A DNA stretch of 41,818 nucleotides from CAMPJU01 sp046566095 (GTDB lineage: Bacteria; Pseudomonadota; Gammaproteobacteria; Xanthomonadales; Xanthomonadaceae): NCBI GenBank assembly GCA_046566095.1, contig JBKHXI010000006.1, positions 1 through 41,818 on the forward strand. Direction: 5' to 3'. The notes below the pieces were generated by a model. The model was not told the DNA's origin. It searched no databases and saw nothing but the letters and a program-made list of their open reading frames with translations. This document shows positions 25,523-33,544 of this stretch, piece after piece (the first letter of the stretch is position 1; every line of letters begins with the position of its first letter). The position numbers and the translations under genes are program-made.

Positions 25523-26842
25523 TCAGCCGCCGCCGGCGCCCGGAAGGCGGACGTCGACGTAGGCCTGTCCGCGCAGTTCGCGCAGGAAGCGGTTCCACTC
25601 TTCCTCGAGCTTGCGCTGGCCGATGCTGGCGCGGACCTGGGCGCGGCGGTTGAGATCGGCGGCGTCAGCCTGGCGGCTGCCCTCGCGCATCACGATATGC
25701 CAGCCGGCGTCGGTGCGGAACGGCGCCGAGAACTGGCCGTCGGCGAGCGCTGCGAGCTGCGCCGCGAACCTGGGCCCATAGCTGTCGGCCGGGAACCAGC
25801 CCAGGTCGCCGCCGCGCGGCGCGGAGTTGGGGTCTGCGGAATGTTCGCGGGCCAGGGCGGCGAAGTCGGCGCCCCCGGTCAGGCGCGCGTGCAGGGTATC
25901 GATCCGGGACTTGGCCTGGGTTTCGTCGCCATCCTCTTCAACCCGCACGAGGATGTGCCGGGCGCGGTACTCGGTGACCATCTGCGGTCCGGCCTGGGAG
26001 GCGTCGCGGACCTCGACCAGCTGCAGCAGCTGGAATCCGCTGGGGCCGCGCACCGGCCCCAGGAACTGTCCCGGCTGCAGCGCCTGCACCTGCTGGGCGA
26101 AGGCCGGCGGAATCTCGTCCAGGCTGCGCCAGCCCAGGTCGCCGCCCTCCAGCGCGTTCGGGCTGTCCGAATAGCGCACGGCGGCGGCGGCGAAGTCCAT
26201 CTCGCCGCGGTCGATCAGGCTCTTGACGCCCTCGATCTTCTGCTGCGCCACCGCGATCTGCTCGGGCGTGGCGCCGTCCGGCAGCGCGACTAGGATGTGC
26301 GCCAGCCGGTACTGGGGGCCCAGGTCGGACTGCGCAGCCAGGGCGGCATCGACCTCGGCGTCGCTGACCCGGACCCGGGTCTGGGCGAAGCGCTGGCGCA
26401 GGCGCTGGATCAGCAGTTCCTCGCGCAGGGATTCGCGGAACCCGGCCATCGACACTCCGTCGGCGGCCAGCCGCGCCAGCAACTGCTCGGGGTTGACGTT
26501 GTTCTGGGCGGCGATCGCGGCGAGGGCCTGGTCGACTTCCGCATCGGTGACCTGCACGCCGGTCGATTCGGCGCGCGCCACCTGCAGCCGCACCAGCACC
26601 AGTCGCTCGAGCACCTGCCGCTCCAGCACCGCGCGCGGCGGCAGCTGCGCCTCGCGCCCGGCGTACTGGGCCAGGATGTTGCGCAGGGCCAGGTCCAGTT
26701 CGCTGCGCAGGATCACGTCCTCGTCGACGACCGCGACGATGTGGTCCACAGGCTGCAGCTGCTGGGCCTGCGCGGGCGGCGCCGGGACGGCGGACACGGC
26801 CAGCAGCGCGGCCGCGAGCAGGGCGGGGAGGAGTCGGTTCAT
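25523..26842 (-). CDS. surA: Periplasmic peptidyl-prolyl isomerase / chaperone SurA
   Basis: A 439-residue chaperone with signal peptide (MNRLLPALLAAALLAVSA region ending PPAQAQ). The SurA N-domain (VDHIVAVVDEDVILRSELD) is followed by two parvulin domains: the first around YRLAHILVALPDG with GGDLGWRSLDEIPPAF, the second around YRARHILVRVEED with GGDLGWFPADSYGP. It escorts outer-membrane beta-barrels, including LptD encoded just upstream. ATG 26842 overlaps the lptD stop by 4 bp. Confidence 0.96.
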   Translation of the reverse strand: MNRLLPALLAAALLAVSAVPAPPAQAQQLQPVDHIVAVVDEDVILRSELDLALRNILAQYAGREAQLPPRAVLERQVLERLVLVRLQVARAESTGVQVTDAEVDQALAAIAAQNNVNPEQLLARLAADGVSMAGFRESLREELLIQRLRQRFAQTRVRVSDAEVDAALAAQSDLGPQYRLAHILVALPDGATPEQIAVAQQKIEGVKSLIDRGEMDFAAAAVRYSDSPNALEGGDLGWRSLDEIPPAFAQQVQALQPGQFLGPVRGPSGFQLLQLVEVRDASQAGPQMVTEYRARHILVRVEEDGDETQAKSRIDTLHARLTGGADFAALAREHSADPNSAPRGGDLGWFPADSYGPRFAAQLAALADGQFSAPFRTDAGWHIVMREGSRQADAADLNRRAQVRASIGQRKLEEEWNRFLRELRGQAYVDVRLPGAGGG

Positions 26843-29181
26843 TCGAAGGGGTCCGGGGCGCGTTCGCCGCCGCCATCGACATCCGGCGGCGGCACGAGAT
26901 AGAGGTCGTCGCGGTAGTAGCCGAGAATAGCACGGCGCAGCACGCCCCTGGCGTCGCGGCCGGCCGAGCCCAGGCCCTTGAGCTCGACTTCCAGCATCAG
27001 CGCGTTGTCGAGCTCGCCGTCGCGGTTGCGCACGTAACGGCGGCCGACCAGGCGCACCGCCATGCAGCAGCTGTCCCACTGCACCCCGCCGATCGCCTCC
27101 AGCAGCTTGTCGTCCAGGATCGAGTGGTAATAGCGCCCGACCACGCTCCAGTTCGGCGTGAACGGGTACAGGAAGGACAGGTCGGCCTGTTCCAGCAGGT
27201 TGCGGCGGTAGCGGTAGCCGAGGTTGACCACGCCGTCGTCGCCGACCAGGTAACGGGTGCGCAGCGAGATCAGGTCCTCGCGGCGGAACTTCGGGTCCCA
27301 CTGGTAGGAGGCGCTGGCGCTCCAGCGGTCGTTGATCGCGTACGACAGGTCGGCGATCCAGGACGACTCGCCTTCCTCCACAGGGACCTCGCCGGGCGCG
27401 GTCACCAGCGAGTCGTCGAAGTAGCGGATCTGGCCGATGCTGGCGGCGAGCTTCTCGCGGCCGTCGGACTCGCGGATCAGGCGCGTGGTCAGGGCCATGG
27501 TCAGCTGGTTGGCGTCGGCCTGGCGGTCGGCGCCGGAATAGCGGTTGTCGCGGAACAGCTGGCCCCAGCTGAAGGTCATAGGCCGGGTGTCGAACAGCGG
27601 GATGCCGGACTGGTCGCGGAACGGGGCGTGCAGGTAGAACAGCCGCGGTTCCAGGGTCTGCAGGTGGCGCTCGCCGCGGAATCGGGTCTGGCGGTCGAAG
27701 AACAGGCCGGCGTCCACGGTGGTGATCGGCAGCGAGCGGGTCGGGCTGTCGTCGGTCACCGCCGGGCCGAAGCCGTCGTCGAGCTGGTAGGTGGTGTGGC
27801 GCCAGGCGAAGGTCGGCTTCACGAACCAGCTCGCGCCTTCCAGCGGCAGGCTGAGCCAGGGCTTGAGGTCGACGCGGGTGCCGCCCGGGAGGGTGTCGTG
27901 GTCGAAGCGCACCGCCTCGCCGTCGAAGCCGGCCACCAGCCAGGGCCGGAGCGGCCGCTCCCAGCGCAGCCAGGCGCGCGGCAGCTGGTGGTGCGGGAGG
28001 TTGTTCTCGGTCAGTGTGTAGTCCGAGAGAAGGTAGTAGTTGCCGGAGACGCCCGCGCTCCAGGTCGGCCCGCGCCCGGATACCCCCAGGCTGCTGCTGA
28101 GGTAGACCGGCGAAAGGTTGCCCAGGGTGCTGCTGAAGTCCTCGATGTAGCGCGGGTCGCTGATCCAGTTCAGGTCGGCGCTGGCCTGCCACCGCGGGTC
28201 GAGGTTCTGCAGGGCCGAGAAGCGGAACTGGCCGCGGTCCTCGGGACGGCGGTTGGCCTCGGGGATGCCGGCGGCGATCTCCCGGTCGCGTTCGCGGTCG
28301 GCGAGCTTGTCGCCCTGCAGCCAGGCCGCCTCGAGGGTGCCGCGGCCGGTCGGCGTCAGGTAGCGGAACTGGCCGCCGAGCATGAAGCCGCGGTCGGTCA
28401 TCAGCCGCGGGGTCAGGGTCGCGTCGTAGTTGGGCGCGAGGTTGAAGTAGATCGGCTGCTTCCAGTCGAAGCCGTTGCGGCTGGAGGTGCTGATCGACGG
28501 GTACAGCAGGCCGGTGCGGCGGCGGTCGTCGACCGGGAACATAAGCCAGGGCACGTACAGCACCGGCACCCGGCCGATGCGCAGGGTGGCGTTGCGGGCC
28601 ACGCCCATGCCGTCCTCGAGGTCGACGTCGATCTGCTGGGCGCGCAGTTCCCACAGCCGCTCGCTGGGCGCGCAGGTCGAGTAGGTCGAGCCGGTCAGGG
28701 TGCCGTCGCTGCCGCGCAGCGCGATCTGGTCGGCGCGGCCGTTGCCGCGGCGCGAGACCAGCTGGTACTGGACGTTGCTGATGCGGTGGCTGTCGGCCTC
28801 CTGGTCGCCCTCGGCGCGCTCGGCCACGATCCGCAGGCCCGAATCCTGGTAACGGATGCTGCCCTCGGCGACGTAGCGCCCGGTCTCGGTATCGTAGGTC
28901 AGCTTGTCGGTGCCCAGGAACTGGTCGCCGCGCTGCAGGTGGACGTTGCCCTCGACGATCGTGCTGTCGCCCTCGCTGCCGGTGAAGGTGTCGCCCTCGA
29001 TGTCGGTGGGCAGGTTCTGGCGTTCGCCGGGCTCCGCATCGGATGGCGTCAGGTCGGAGAAGGCCGGCACCGCGTCCTCCACCGGGCACAGGGAATAGTC
29101 CGGCTCCATGTCCTGCGCCTGCGCGGCCAGCGACATCGCGATGCACAGGGGCAGGGGCAGCAGGCGGAGGGCACGGCGCAC
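26839..29181 (-). CDS. lptD: LPS-assembly outer membrane protein LptD
   Basis: About 780 residues. The likely start is GTG 29181, giving a signal peptide RRALRLLPLPLCIAMSLAAQ; no ATG in frame fits better. The OstA/LptA-like jellyroll follows (DSTIVEGNVHLQRGD, LTYDTETGRYVAEG), then the beta-barrel with many aromatic strands. Cysteines match the disulfide-switch pattern of the family: SLCPVED near the mature start, YSTCAPSE, and an adjacent pair in WDSCCMAVRLVG near the C-terminus. With LptE it inserts LPS in the outer leaflet. First gene of the lptD-surA-pdxA-rsmA run. Confidence 0.94.
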   Translation of the reverse strand: MRRALRLLPLPLCIAMSLAAQAQDMEPDYSLCPVEDAVPAFSDLTPSDAEPGERQNLPTDIEGDTFTGSEGDSTIVEGNVHLQRGDQFLGTDKLTYDTETGRYVAEGSIRYQDSGLRIVAERAEGDQEADSHRISNVQYQLVSRRGNGRADQIALRGSDGTLTGSTYSTCAPSERLWELRAQQIDVDLEDGMGVARNATLRIGRVPVLYVPWLMFPVDDRRRTGLLYPSISTSSRNGFDWKQPIYFNLAPNYDATLTPRLMTDRGFMLGGQFRYLTPTGRGTLEAAWLQGDKLADRERDREIAAGIPEANRRPEDRGQFRFSALQNLDPRWQASADLNWISDPRYIEDFSSTLGNLSPVYLSSSLGVSGRGPTWSAGVSGNYYLLSDYTLTENNLPHHQLPRAWLRWERPLRPWLVAGFDGEAVRFDHDTLPGGTRVDLKPWLSLPLEGASWFVKPTFAWRHTTYQLDDGFGPAVTDDSPTRSLPITTVDAGLFFDRQTRFRGERHLQTLEPRLFYLHAPFRDQSGIPLFDTRPMTFSWGQLFRDNRYSGADRQADANQLTMALTTRLIRESDGREKLAASIGQIRYFDDSLVTAPGEVPVEEGESSWIADLSYAINDRWSASASYQWDPKFRREDLISLRTRYLVGDDGVVNLGYRYRRNLLEQADLSFLYPFTPNWSVVGRYYHSILDDKLLEAIGGVQWDSCCMAVRLVGRRYVRNRDGELDNALMLEVELKGLGSAGRDARGVLRRAILGYYRDDLYLVPPPDVDGGGERAPDPFE

Positions 29182-29334
29182 GCGGCGGCATCCATTCGGC
29201 GGAAAATCGCCGGCTAGCTTGCCGCATCGCCGCAGGGCCGGCAATGCAGGACGGCAGCTGAACGGAGCCGGTTCGCGTTCACCTGCAGGCGACCGCGGGC
29301 GTCCAGACTTGGAGCCCCGCCCGGAGTCGTCCCG

Positions 29335-29772
<438 letters not shown>

Positions 29773-29814
29773 GCCCGCCCGGTCCGCGGCCGCGGCGCCG
29801 CGCCATGCGCGGGC

Positions 29815-30735
29815 TCAGTCGCCCGCCAGGGCTGCGACATGGGCGACGCTGCATTCGGCCAGCGCCTGCAGGTCGTAGCCGCCCTCCAGCACCGAGACCA
29901 TGCGGCCACCGCAGTGGCGGCCGGCCGCGGCGACCAGTTCCGAGGTCAGCCAGGCGTAGTCGGCGGCGTCGAGCTGCAGCTGCGCCAGCGGATCGCGCCA
30001 GTGGCCGTCGAAGCCGGCCGAGACCAGCAGCAGCTGTGGTGCGAAGGCCTCCAGCGCGGGCAGCAGCCGTTCGCGCCAGGCGACGCGGAACTCGGCGCCG
30101 CCGGCGCCGGGTTCCAGCGCGGCGTTGTGCAGGTTGCCGGCGCCGCGTTCGTCGGGGTGGCCGCTGCCCGGGTACAACGGCAGCTGCTGCGAGCTCAGGA
30201 ACAGCACCCGCGGCCGGTCGGCGAAGATCGCCTGGGTGCCGTTGCCGTGGTGTACGTCGAAGTCGGCGATCGCCACCCGCGCCAGGCCGTGCGCCTCCAG
30301 GGCATGCGCGGCGGCCACCGCGATGCCGTTGAACAGGCAGAAGCCCATCGCGGTGTCGCGCGTGGCGTGGTGGCCGGGCGGGCGCACTGCGCAGAACGCG
30401 CGCGCCGCCTCGCCGGCCATCACCGCATCCACCGCCGCCACCGCCGCACCTGCGGCCCGCAGCGCGGCCTCGGCCGAGCCCGGCGACAGCAGGGTGTCCG
30501 GATCCAGGGCGATGCGGTCGTGGAGTTCGGTGTCCAGCACCTGGGCGACCAGGGCGTCGGCATGGACGCGCCGCAGCTGCCCGCGGCTGGCGCGCGGCGC
30601 CTCGACCGGTTCCAGGTCCGGGAAGGCTGCACGCAATGCCGCGAGAACCGCAGCCAGGCGCTCGGGGCGCTCGGGATGGCCCGGTCCGGTGTCGTGCCGC
30701 AGGCAGGCGGGGTGGGTGTAGAGGCGCGGATGCAC
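29815..30735 (-). CDS. Histone deacetylase family protein (class II type / acetylpolyamine amidohydrolase-like)
   Basis: A 306-residue zinc deacetylase. RHDTGPGHPERPERL, RPPGHHA (catalytic His pair), IADFDVHHGNGTQ (zinc Asp and His), LFLSSQQLPLYPGSG and SAGFDGHWRDPLA (zinc Asp) complete the active site. I chose GTG 30735 because GAGGAC lies six bases upstream; an ATG at 30780 would add 15 residues. Substrate is unknown; bacterial members act on acetylated polyamines or proteins. It ends a minus-strand run after the corrinoid adenosyltransferase, separated by hairpins. Confidence 0.92.
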   Translation of the reverse strand: MHPRLYTHPACLRHDTGPGHPERPERLAAVLAALRAAFPDLEPVEAPRASRGQLRRVHADALVAQVLDTELHDRIALDPDTLLSPGSAEAALRAAGAAVAAVDAVMAGEAARAFCAVRPPGHHATRDTAMGFCLFNGIAVAAAHALEAHGLARVAIADFDVHHGNGTQAIFADRPRVLFLSSQQLPLYPGSGHPDERGAGNLHNAALEPGAGGAEFRVAWRERLLPALEAFAPQLLLVSAGFDGHWRDPLAQLQLDAADYAWLTSELVAAAGRHCGGRMVSVLEGGYDLQALAECSVAHVAALAGD

Positions 30736-30814
30736 GCTTTGTCCTCGGCGGTTGCTGGCGGTCGCCACCGGTGCCGCCATCCCCGGGGCAACCGGGTTGT
30801 TTCCGGATGCGCCG

Positions 30815-30835
30815 GCCCGGCCCTCCTGGCCGGGC
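30815..30835 (-). terminator. Stem-loop between the adenosyltransferase and deacetylase genes
   Basis: GCCCGGCC-CTCCT-GGCCGGGC, a perfect 8-bp stem with 5-nt loop, without U-tract. With the hairpin at 30849 it may attenuate or protect transcript ends. Confidence 0.35.
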
Positions 30836-30848
30836 GTTCCGGAACGCA

Positions 30849-30872
30849 GCGAATGCCGGTCAGGGCATTCGC
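30849..30872 (-). terminator. Stem-loop carrying the adenosyltransferase stop codon in its loop
   Basis: GCGAATGCC and its exact complement GGCATTCGC flank a 6-nt loop (30858-30863) that contains the TGA stop of the cobalamin adenosyltransferase. No U-tract follows, so an mRNA 3'-end or ribosome-linked role is as likely as termination. Confidence 0.35.
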
Positions 30873-31420
30873 TCGCGGCGCTCCTTCACCCACAGGGTTT
30901 CGCCGTGGCCGCCGGCGCGCGCCAGCACCCGCGCCAGCACGAACAGCAGGTCGGACAGGCGGTTGAGGTAGCGGATCGCCTGCGGGCGCACGTCTTCGGC
31001 GCGCGCGAGGGTCACCGCTTCGCGTTCGGCGCGGCGGACGATGGTGCGCGCCAGATGGCAGCGGGCCGCGGCCTCGCCGCCGCCGGGCAGGATGAAGTCC
31101 TTCAGCGGCGGCAGGTCGGCGTTGTGGCGGTCGAGCGCCTGCTCCAGGGCGTCGATGTCGGCGTCGACGATCGCGGCGTGGCCGGGGATGCACAGCTCGC
31201 CGCCGAGGTCGAACAGCTGGTGCTGGACCGTGGTCAGCAGCTCGCGGATCGAGTCGGGCACATCGCCGGCCAGCAGCAGCCCGATCGCCGAATTGGCCTC
31301 GTCGATGGTGCCGTAGGCCGCGACCCGCGCCGAATCCTTGGCCACCCGGCTGCCGTCGCCCAGACCGGTCGTGCCGTCGTCGCCGGTGCGCGTGTAGATC
31401 TTCGAGAGCCGGTTACCCAT
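30860..31420 (-). CDS. Cob(I)yrinic acid a,c-diamide adenosyltransferase (PduO-type)
   Basis: A 186-residue PduO/MMAB-type ATP:corrinoid adenosyltransferase. The ATP-binding N-terminus is MGNRLSKIYTRTGDDGTTGL; the family signatures FILPGGGEAAARCHLART, VRRAEREAVTL and YLNRLSDLLFVLAR are intact. It makes adenosylcobalamin from reduced corrinoid. ATG 31420 is chosen because conserved sequence begins there, with AGGCGGGG upstream. A degenerate copy of its first 16 codons lies 121 bp upstream. The DUF6580 membrane gene precedes it on the same strand. Confidence 0.93.
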   Translation of the reverse strand: MGNRLSKIYTRTGDDGTTGLGDGSRVAKDSARVAAYGTIDEANSAIGLLLAGDVPDSIRELLTTVQHQLFDLGGELCIPGHAAIVDADIDALEQALDRHNADLPPLKDFILPGGGEAAARCHLARTIVRRAEREAVTLARAEDVRPQAIRYLNRLSDLLFVLARVLARAGGHGETLWVKERRERMP

Positions 31421-31541
31421 GGCGGCCCCGCCTGGCACGACGCGCGCATGGATGCCCGCACCCAGGCGCCGGCAGCGACTGCGACAAATGCCTGCCGTCG
31501 CCGCCGCTGCGCGTGTAGATCCTGGAGAGCCGATTACCCAT
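31413..31541 (-). pseudogene. Truncated duplicate of the adenosyltransferase gene start
   Basis: Reading from ATG 31541, the first 48 bases match the start of the intact gene at 43 positions and encode MGNRLSRIYTRSGGDG against MGNRLSKIYTRTGDDG. Homology then stops; the frame runs on for 26 unrelated codons and ends at a TAA that overlaps the ATGGGTAA of the intact gene. Three of the five differing codons change an amino acid, mostly conservatively. I read it as the remnant of a tandem paralogue or of a partial duplication. No ribosome site is visible. Confidence 0.65.
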
Positions 31542-31563
31542 GCGCGCCCACTGGCTGGCGTCC

Positions 31564-31610
31564 GTAGGAGCGGGCCATGCCCGCGATCGCCGGTCGATCC
31601 GCGACCGGCG
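31564..31610. repeat. GTAG-type REP element with two hairpins
   Basis: GTAGGAGCGGGCCATGCCCG at the left holds a GCGGGC-CAT-GCCCGC hairpin; a second, perfect 9-bp hairpin CGCCGGTCG-ATCCG-CGACCGGCG follows at 31588-31610. It lies 3 bp beyond the DUF6580 stop and may end that transcript. Same family as 22119-22150. Confidence 0.8.
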
Positions 31611-31613
31611 CGC

Positions 31614-32186
31614 CTAGACCGTCTGCGCCCGCAGCGCCGGCAGCCGTCGCCGCAGCAGCTCGAAGCCGCCGAACAGCAGCGCCGCGTAGAACATGGTGCC
31701 GAGCACGGTCCACTGGAAGAAGGGGATGCCGGCGAGGTAGGCCGCGCCGAGGCCGGCCACGGTCTGCGGGTACATCGGCGAACCCAGCCAGGCGCCGAAG
31801 TTGGTCAGCGCGAAGAACAGCGCCGAACCCGCCAGCGAATACCCGAGCACGCGGCCGCCGGTGATCCGGCCGCGCATCCGGAAGCCGAGCACGGTCGACA
31901 GCGCGATGCAGGCGTAGACCAGCCAGAAGCCCGCGCCCAGGAAGTAGTCGCGGTAGAGCCCGCCGTGCAGGGCGGCCAGCGCCAGATCCGAGGCGAACAT
32001 CGCCAGCAGCGGCACCAGCAGCGCGATCCGCCGCGAGGCGAAATAGGCGCCGCCGAACAGCGCGATCGCCTCAACCGGCGAGAAGTTCGGCGGATGCGGC
32101 AGCACCCGGCTCAGCGCCGCGACCAGGATCAGCCCGGCCAGCAGCCAGGGGCCGGGGGTGAAGCGGGGGGCGCGGGAATCGGTCAT
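31614..32186 (-). CDS. DUF6580-type integral membrane protein, possible transport component
   Basis: A 190-residue protein with about five to six membrane segments. RVLPHPPNFSPVEAIALFGGAYF near the N-terminus and TNFGAWLGSPMYPQTVAGLGAAY in the middle match my recollection of DUF6580, annotated as putative transport proteins with a substrate-specific-component-like fold. ATG 32186 gives a soluble start MTDSRAPRF then a first membrane helix. It sits upstream of a corrinoid adenosyltransferase on the same strand, with a REP element and a pseudogene between, hinting at corrinoid uptake; this is inference. Confidence 0.65.
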   Translation of the reverse strand: MTDSRAPRFTPGPWLLAGLILVAALSRVLPHPPNFSPVEAIALFGGAYFASRRIALLVPLLAMFASDLALAALHGGLYRDYFLGAGFWLVYACIALSTVLGFRMRGRITGGRVLGYSLAGSALFFALTNFGAWLGSPMYPQTVAGLGAAYLAGIPFFQWTVLGTMFYAALLFGGFELLRRRLPALRAQTV

Positions 32187-32311
32187 CGCATGCGGTCGGA
32201 GCGGAGCGGGGCGACAGTTTAACGGAACGGGCACGCCGCGCGCCGGGCCGGTTCCGCCGCGCCGCGTCGACGCCGCGATCGCGCCACGGCGGCGCCACGT
32301 ATCATTCGGCC

Positions 32312-33544
32312 ATGCAGCAACCACACGACGTGCTGGTCGTCGGCGGCGGCCTGGTCGGCGCCAGCCTCGCGATCGCGCTCGACCGCGCCGGCGTCGACGT
32401 CGGCCTGGTCGAGGCCACGCCTGCGGGCGCGCTGCCGCCGGTGTTCGACCAGCGCAACCTCAGCTTCGCCGAGGCCACGGTGAACGCGCTGCGGGCGCTC
32501 GGGGTGCTGCAGCTGCTGCGGCGGCCGGGCGCGCCGATCCGGCGCATCCATGTCAGCCGCCGCGGCGATTTCGGCCGGGTGCGGCTGGAGGCGGCCGGGT
32601 ACGGGCGCACCGAATTCGGGCAGGTGGTGGTCGCGCGCGACTTCGGCGAGGCGCTGGAGGCGCGGCTGGCCGGGTGCACCCGGGTCCGTCGCTACCGGCC
32701 GGCGCGCTTCCTGGCGCTGGCCGACGCGGATGCCGGCGACGCACGCGCGATCCGGGTCGCGTCCGACGGCGCCGGCGAGCAGGTGCTCGCGGGCCGGCTG
32801 CTGGTGGCCGCCGACGGCAGCCGCAGCGCGCTGCGCGCGGCGCTCGGAATCGCGGCGGCCGAACACGATTACCGGCAGACGCTGTTCGTGGCCCGGGTCC
32901 GGCTCGGCCGCGCCGCACCGGGCAGCGCCTGGGAGCGCTTCGGTCGCGACGGCCCGAGCGCGCTGCTGCCGCGCGCCGACGGCCACCATGGCGCGGTCCA
33001 CGCGGTGCCCGCCGCCGAGGCCGGCGCGGTCGCCGCGCTGGACGATCCGGCCTGGCTGGCGCGCCTGCAGCAGGTGTTCGGCTGGCGCGCCGGTCGGTTC
33101 CTGGAGAGCGGGCCGCGCAGCGCCTATCCGGCGCTGCGGCTGATCGCCGCGACCAGCACCGCCCCGCGCGCGGTGCTGGTCGGCAACGCCGCCCAGACCC
33201 TGCATCCGATCGGGGCGCAGGGCTTCAACCTCGGCCTGCGCGACGCCCTGACCCTGGCCGAACTGATCGCCGACGCACGGGCCGGCGCGCCCGACGCCGA
33301 CTGCGGCGCGCCGCGGCTGCTGGACGCCTACGTCCGCCGGCGCCGCGACGACCGCGAACGGACCCTGGCCTTCTCGCACGGCCTGGCGACCCTGACCGCC
33401 AGCGCCGGCCCTCTGGCCGGCGCCCTGCGCAGCCTCGGCCTGCTGGCGGCCGACCGCCAGCCGGACCTGCAGGGCTGGCTGGTGGGCGGGGCGATGGGCT
33501 ACCGCGGCCAGGTGCCGGCGCTGTGCCGCGGCGGCCCGGCATGA
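32312..33544 (+). CDS. ubiH: 2-octaprenyl-6-methoxyphenol hydroxylase UbiH
   Basis: A 410-residue FAD monooxygenase of ubiquinone synthesis. The Rossmann FAD motif is VVGGGLVGASLAIALD, the DG motif is VAADGSRSALR, and the second FAD motif is VLVGNAAQTLHPIGAQGFNLGLRD; the GNAAQTLHP form is characteristic of UbiH among its paralogues, and DQRNLSFA is the family's early loop. The stop overlaps the next ATG (ATGA), so the two hydroxylases are coupled. Confidence 0.93.
   Translation: MQQPHDVLVVGGGLVGASLAIALDRAGVDVGLVEATPAGALPPVFDQRNLSFAEATVNALRALGVLQLLRRPGAPIRRIHVSRRGDFGRVRLEAAGYGRTEFGQVVVARDFGEALEARLAGCTRVRRYRPARFLALADADAGDARAIRVASDGAGEQVLAGRLLVAADGSRSALRAALGIAAAEHDYRQTLFVARVRLGRAAPGSAWERFGRDGPSALLPRADGHHGAVHAVPAAEAGAVAALDDPAWLARLQQVFGWRAGRFLESGPRSAYPALRLIAATSTAPRAVLVGNAAQTLHPIGAQGFNLGLRDALTLAELIADARAGAPDADCGAPRLLDAYVRRRRDDRERTLAFSHGLATLTASAGPLAGALRSLGLLAADRQPDLQGWLVGGAMGYRGQVPALCRGGPA

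Noticed and set aside
25523..29227. Single giant minus-strand frame covering surA plus a shadow of lptD
   Set aside because: SurA starts with a signal peptide at 26842 and lptD is in another frame with all its motifs; the extension is a shadow.
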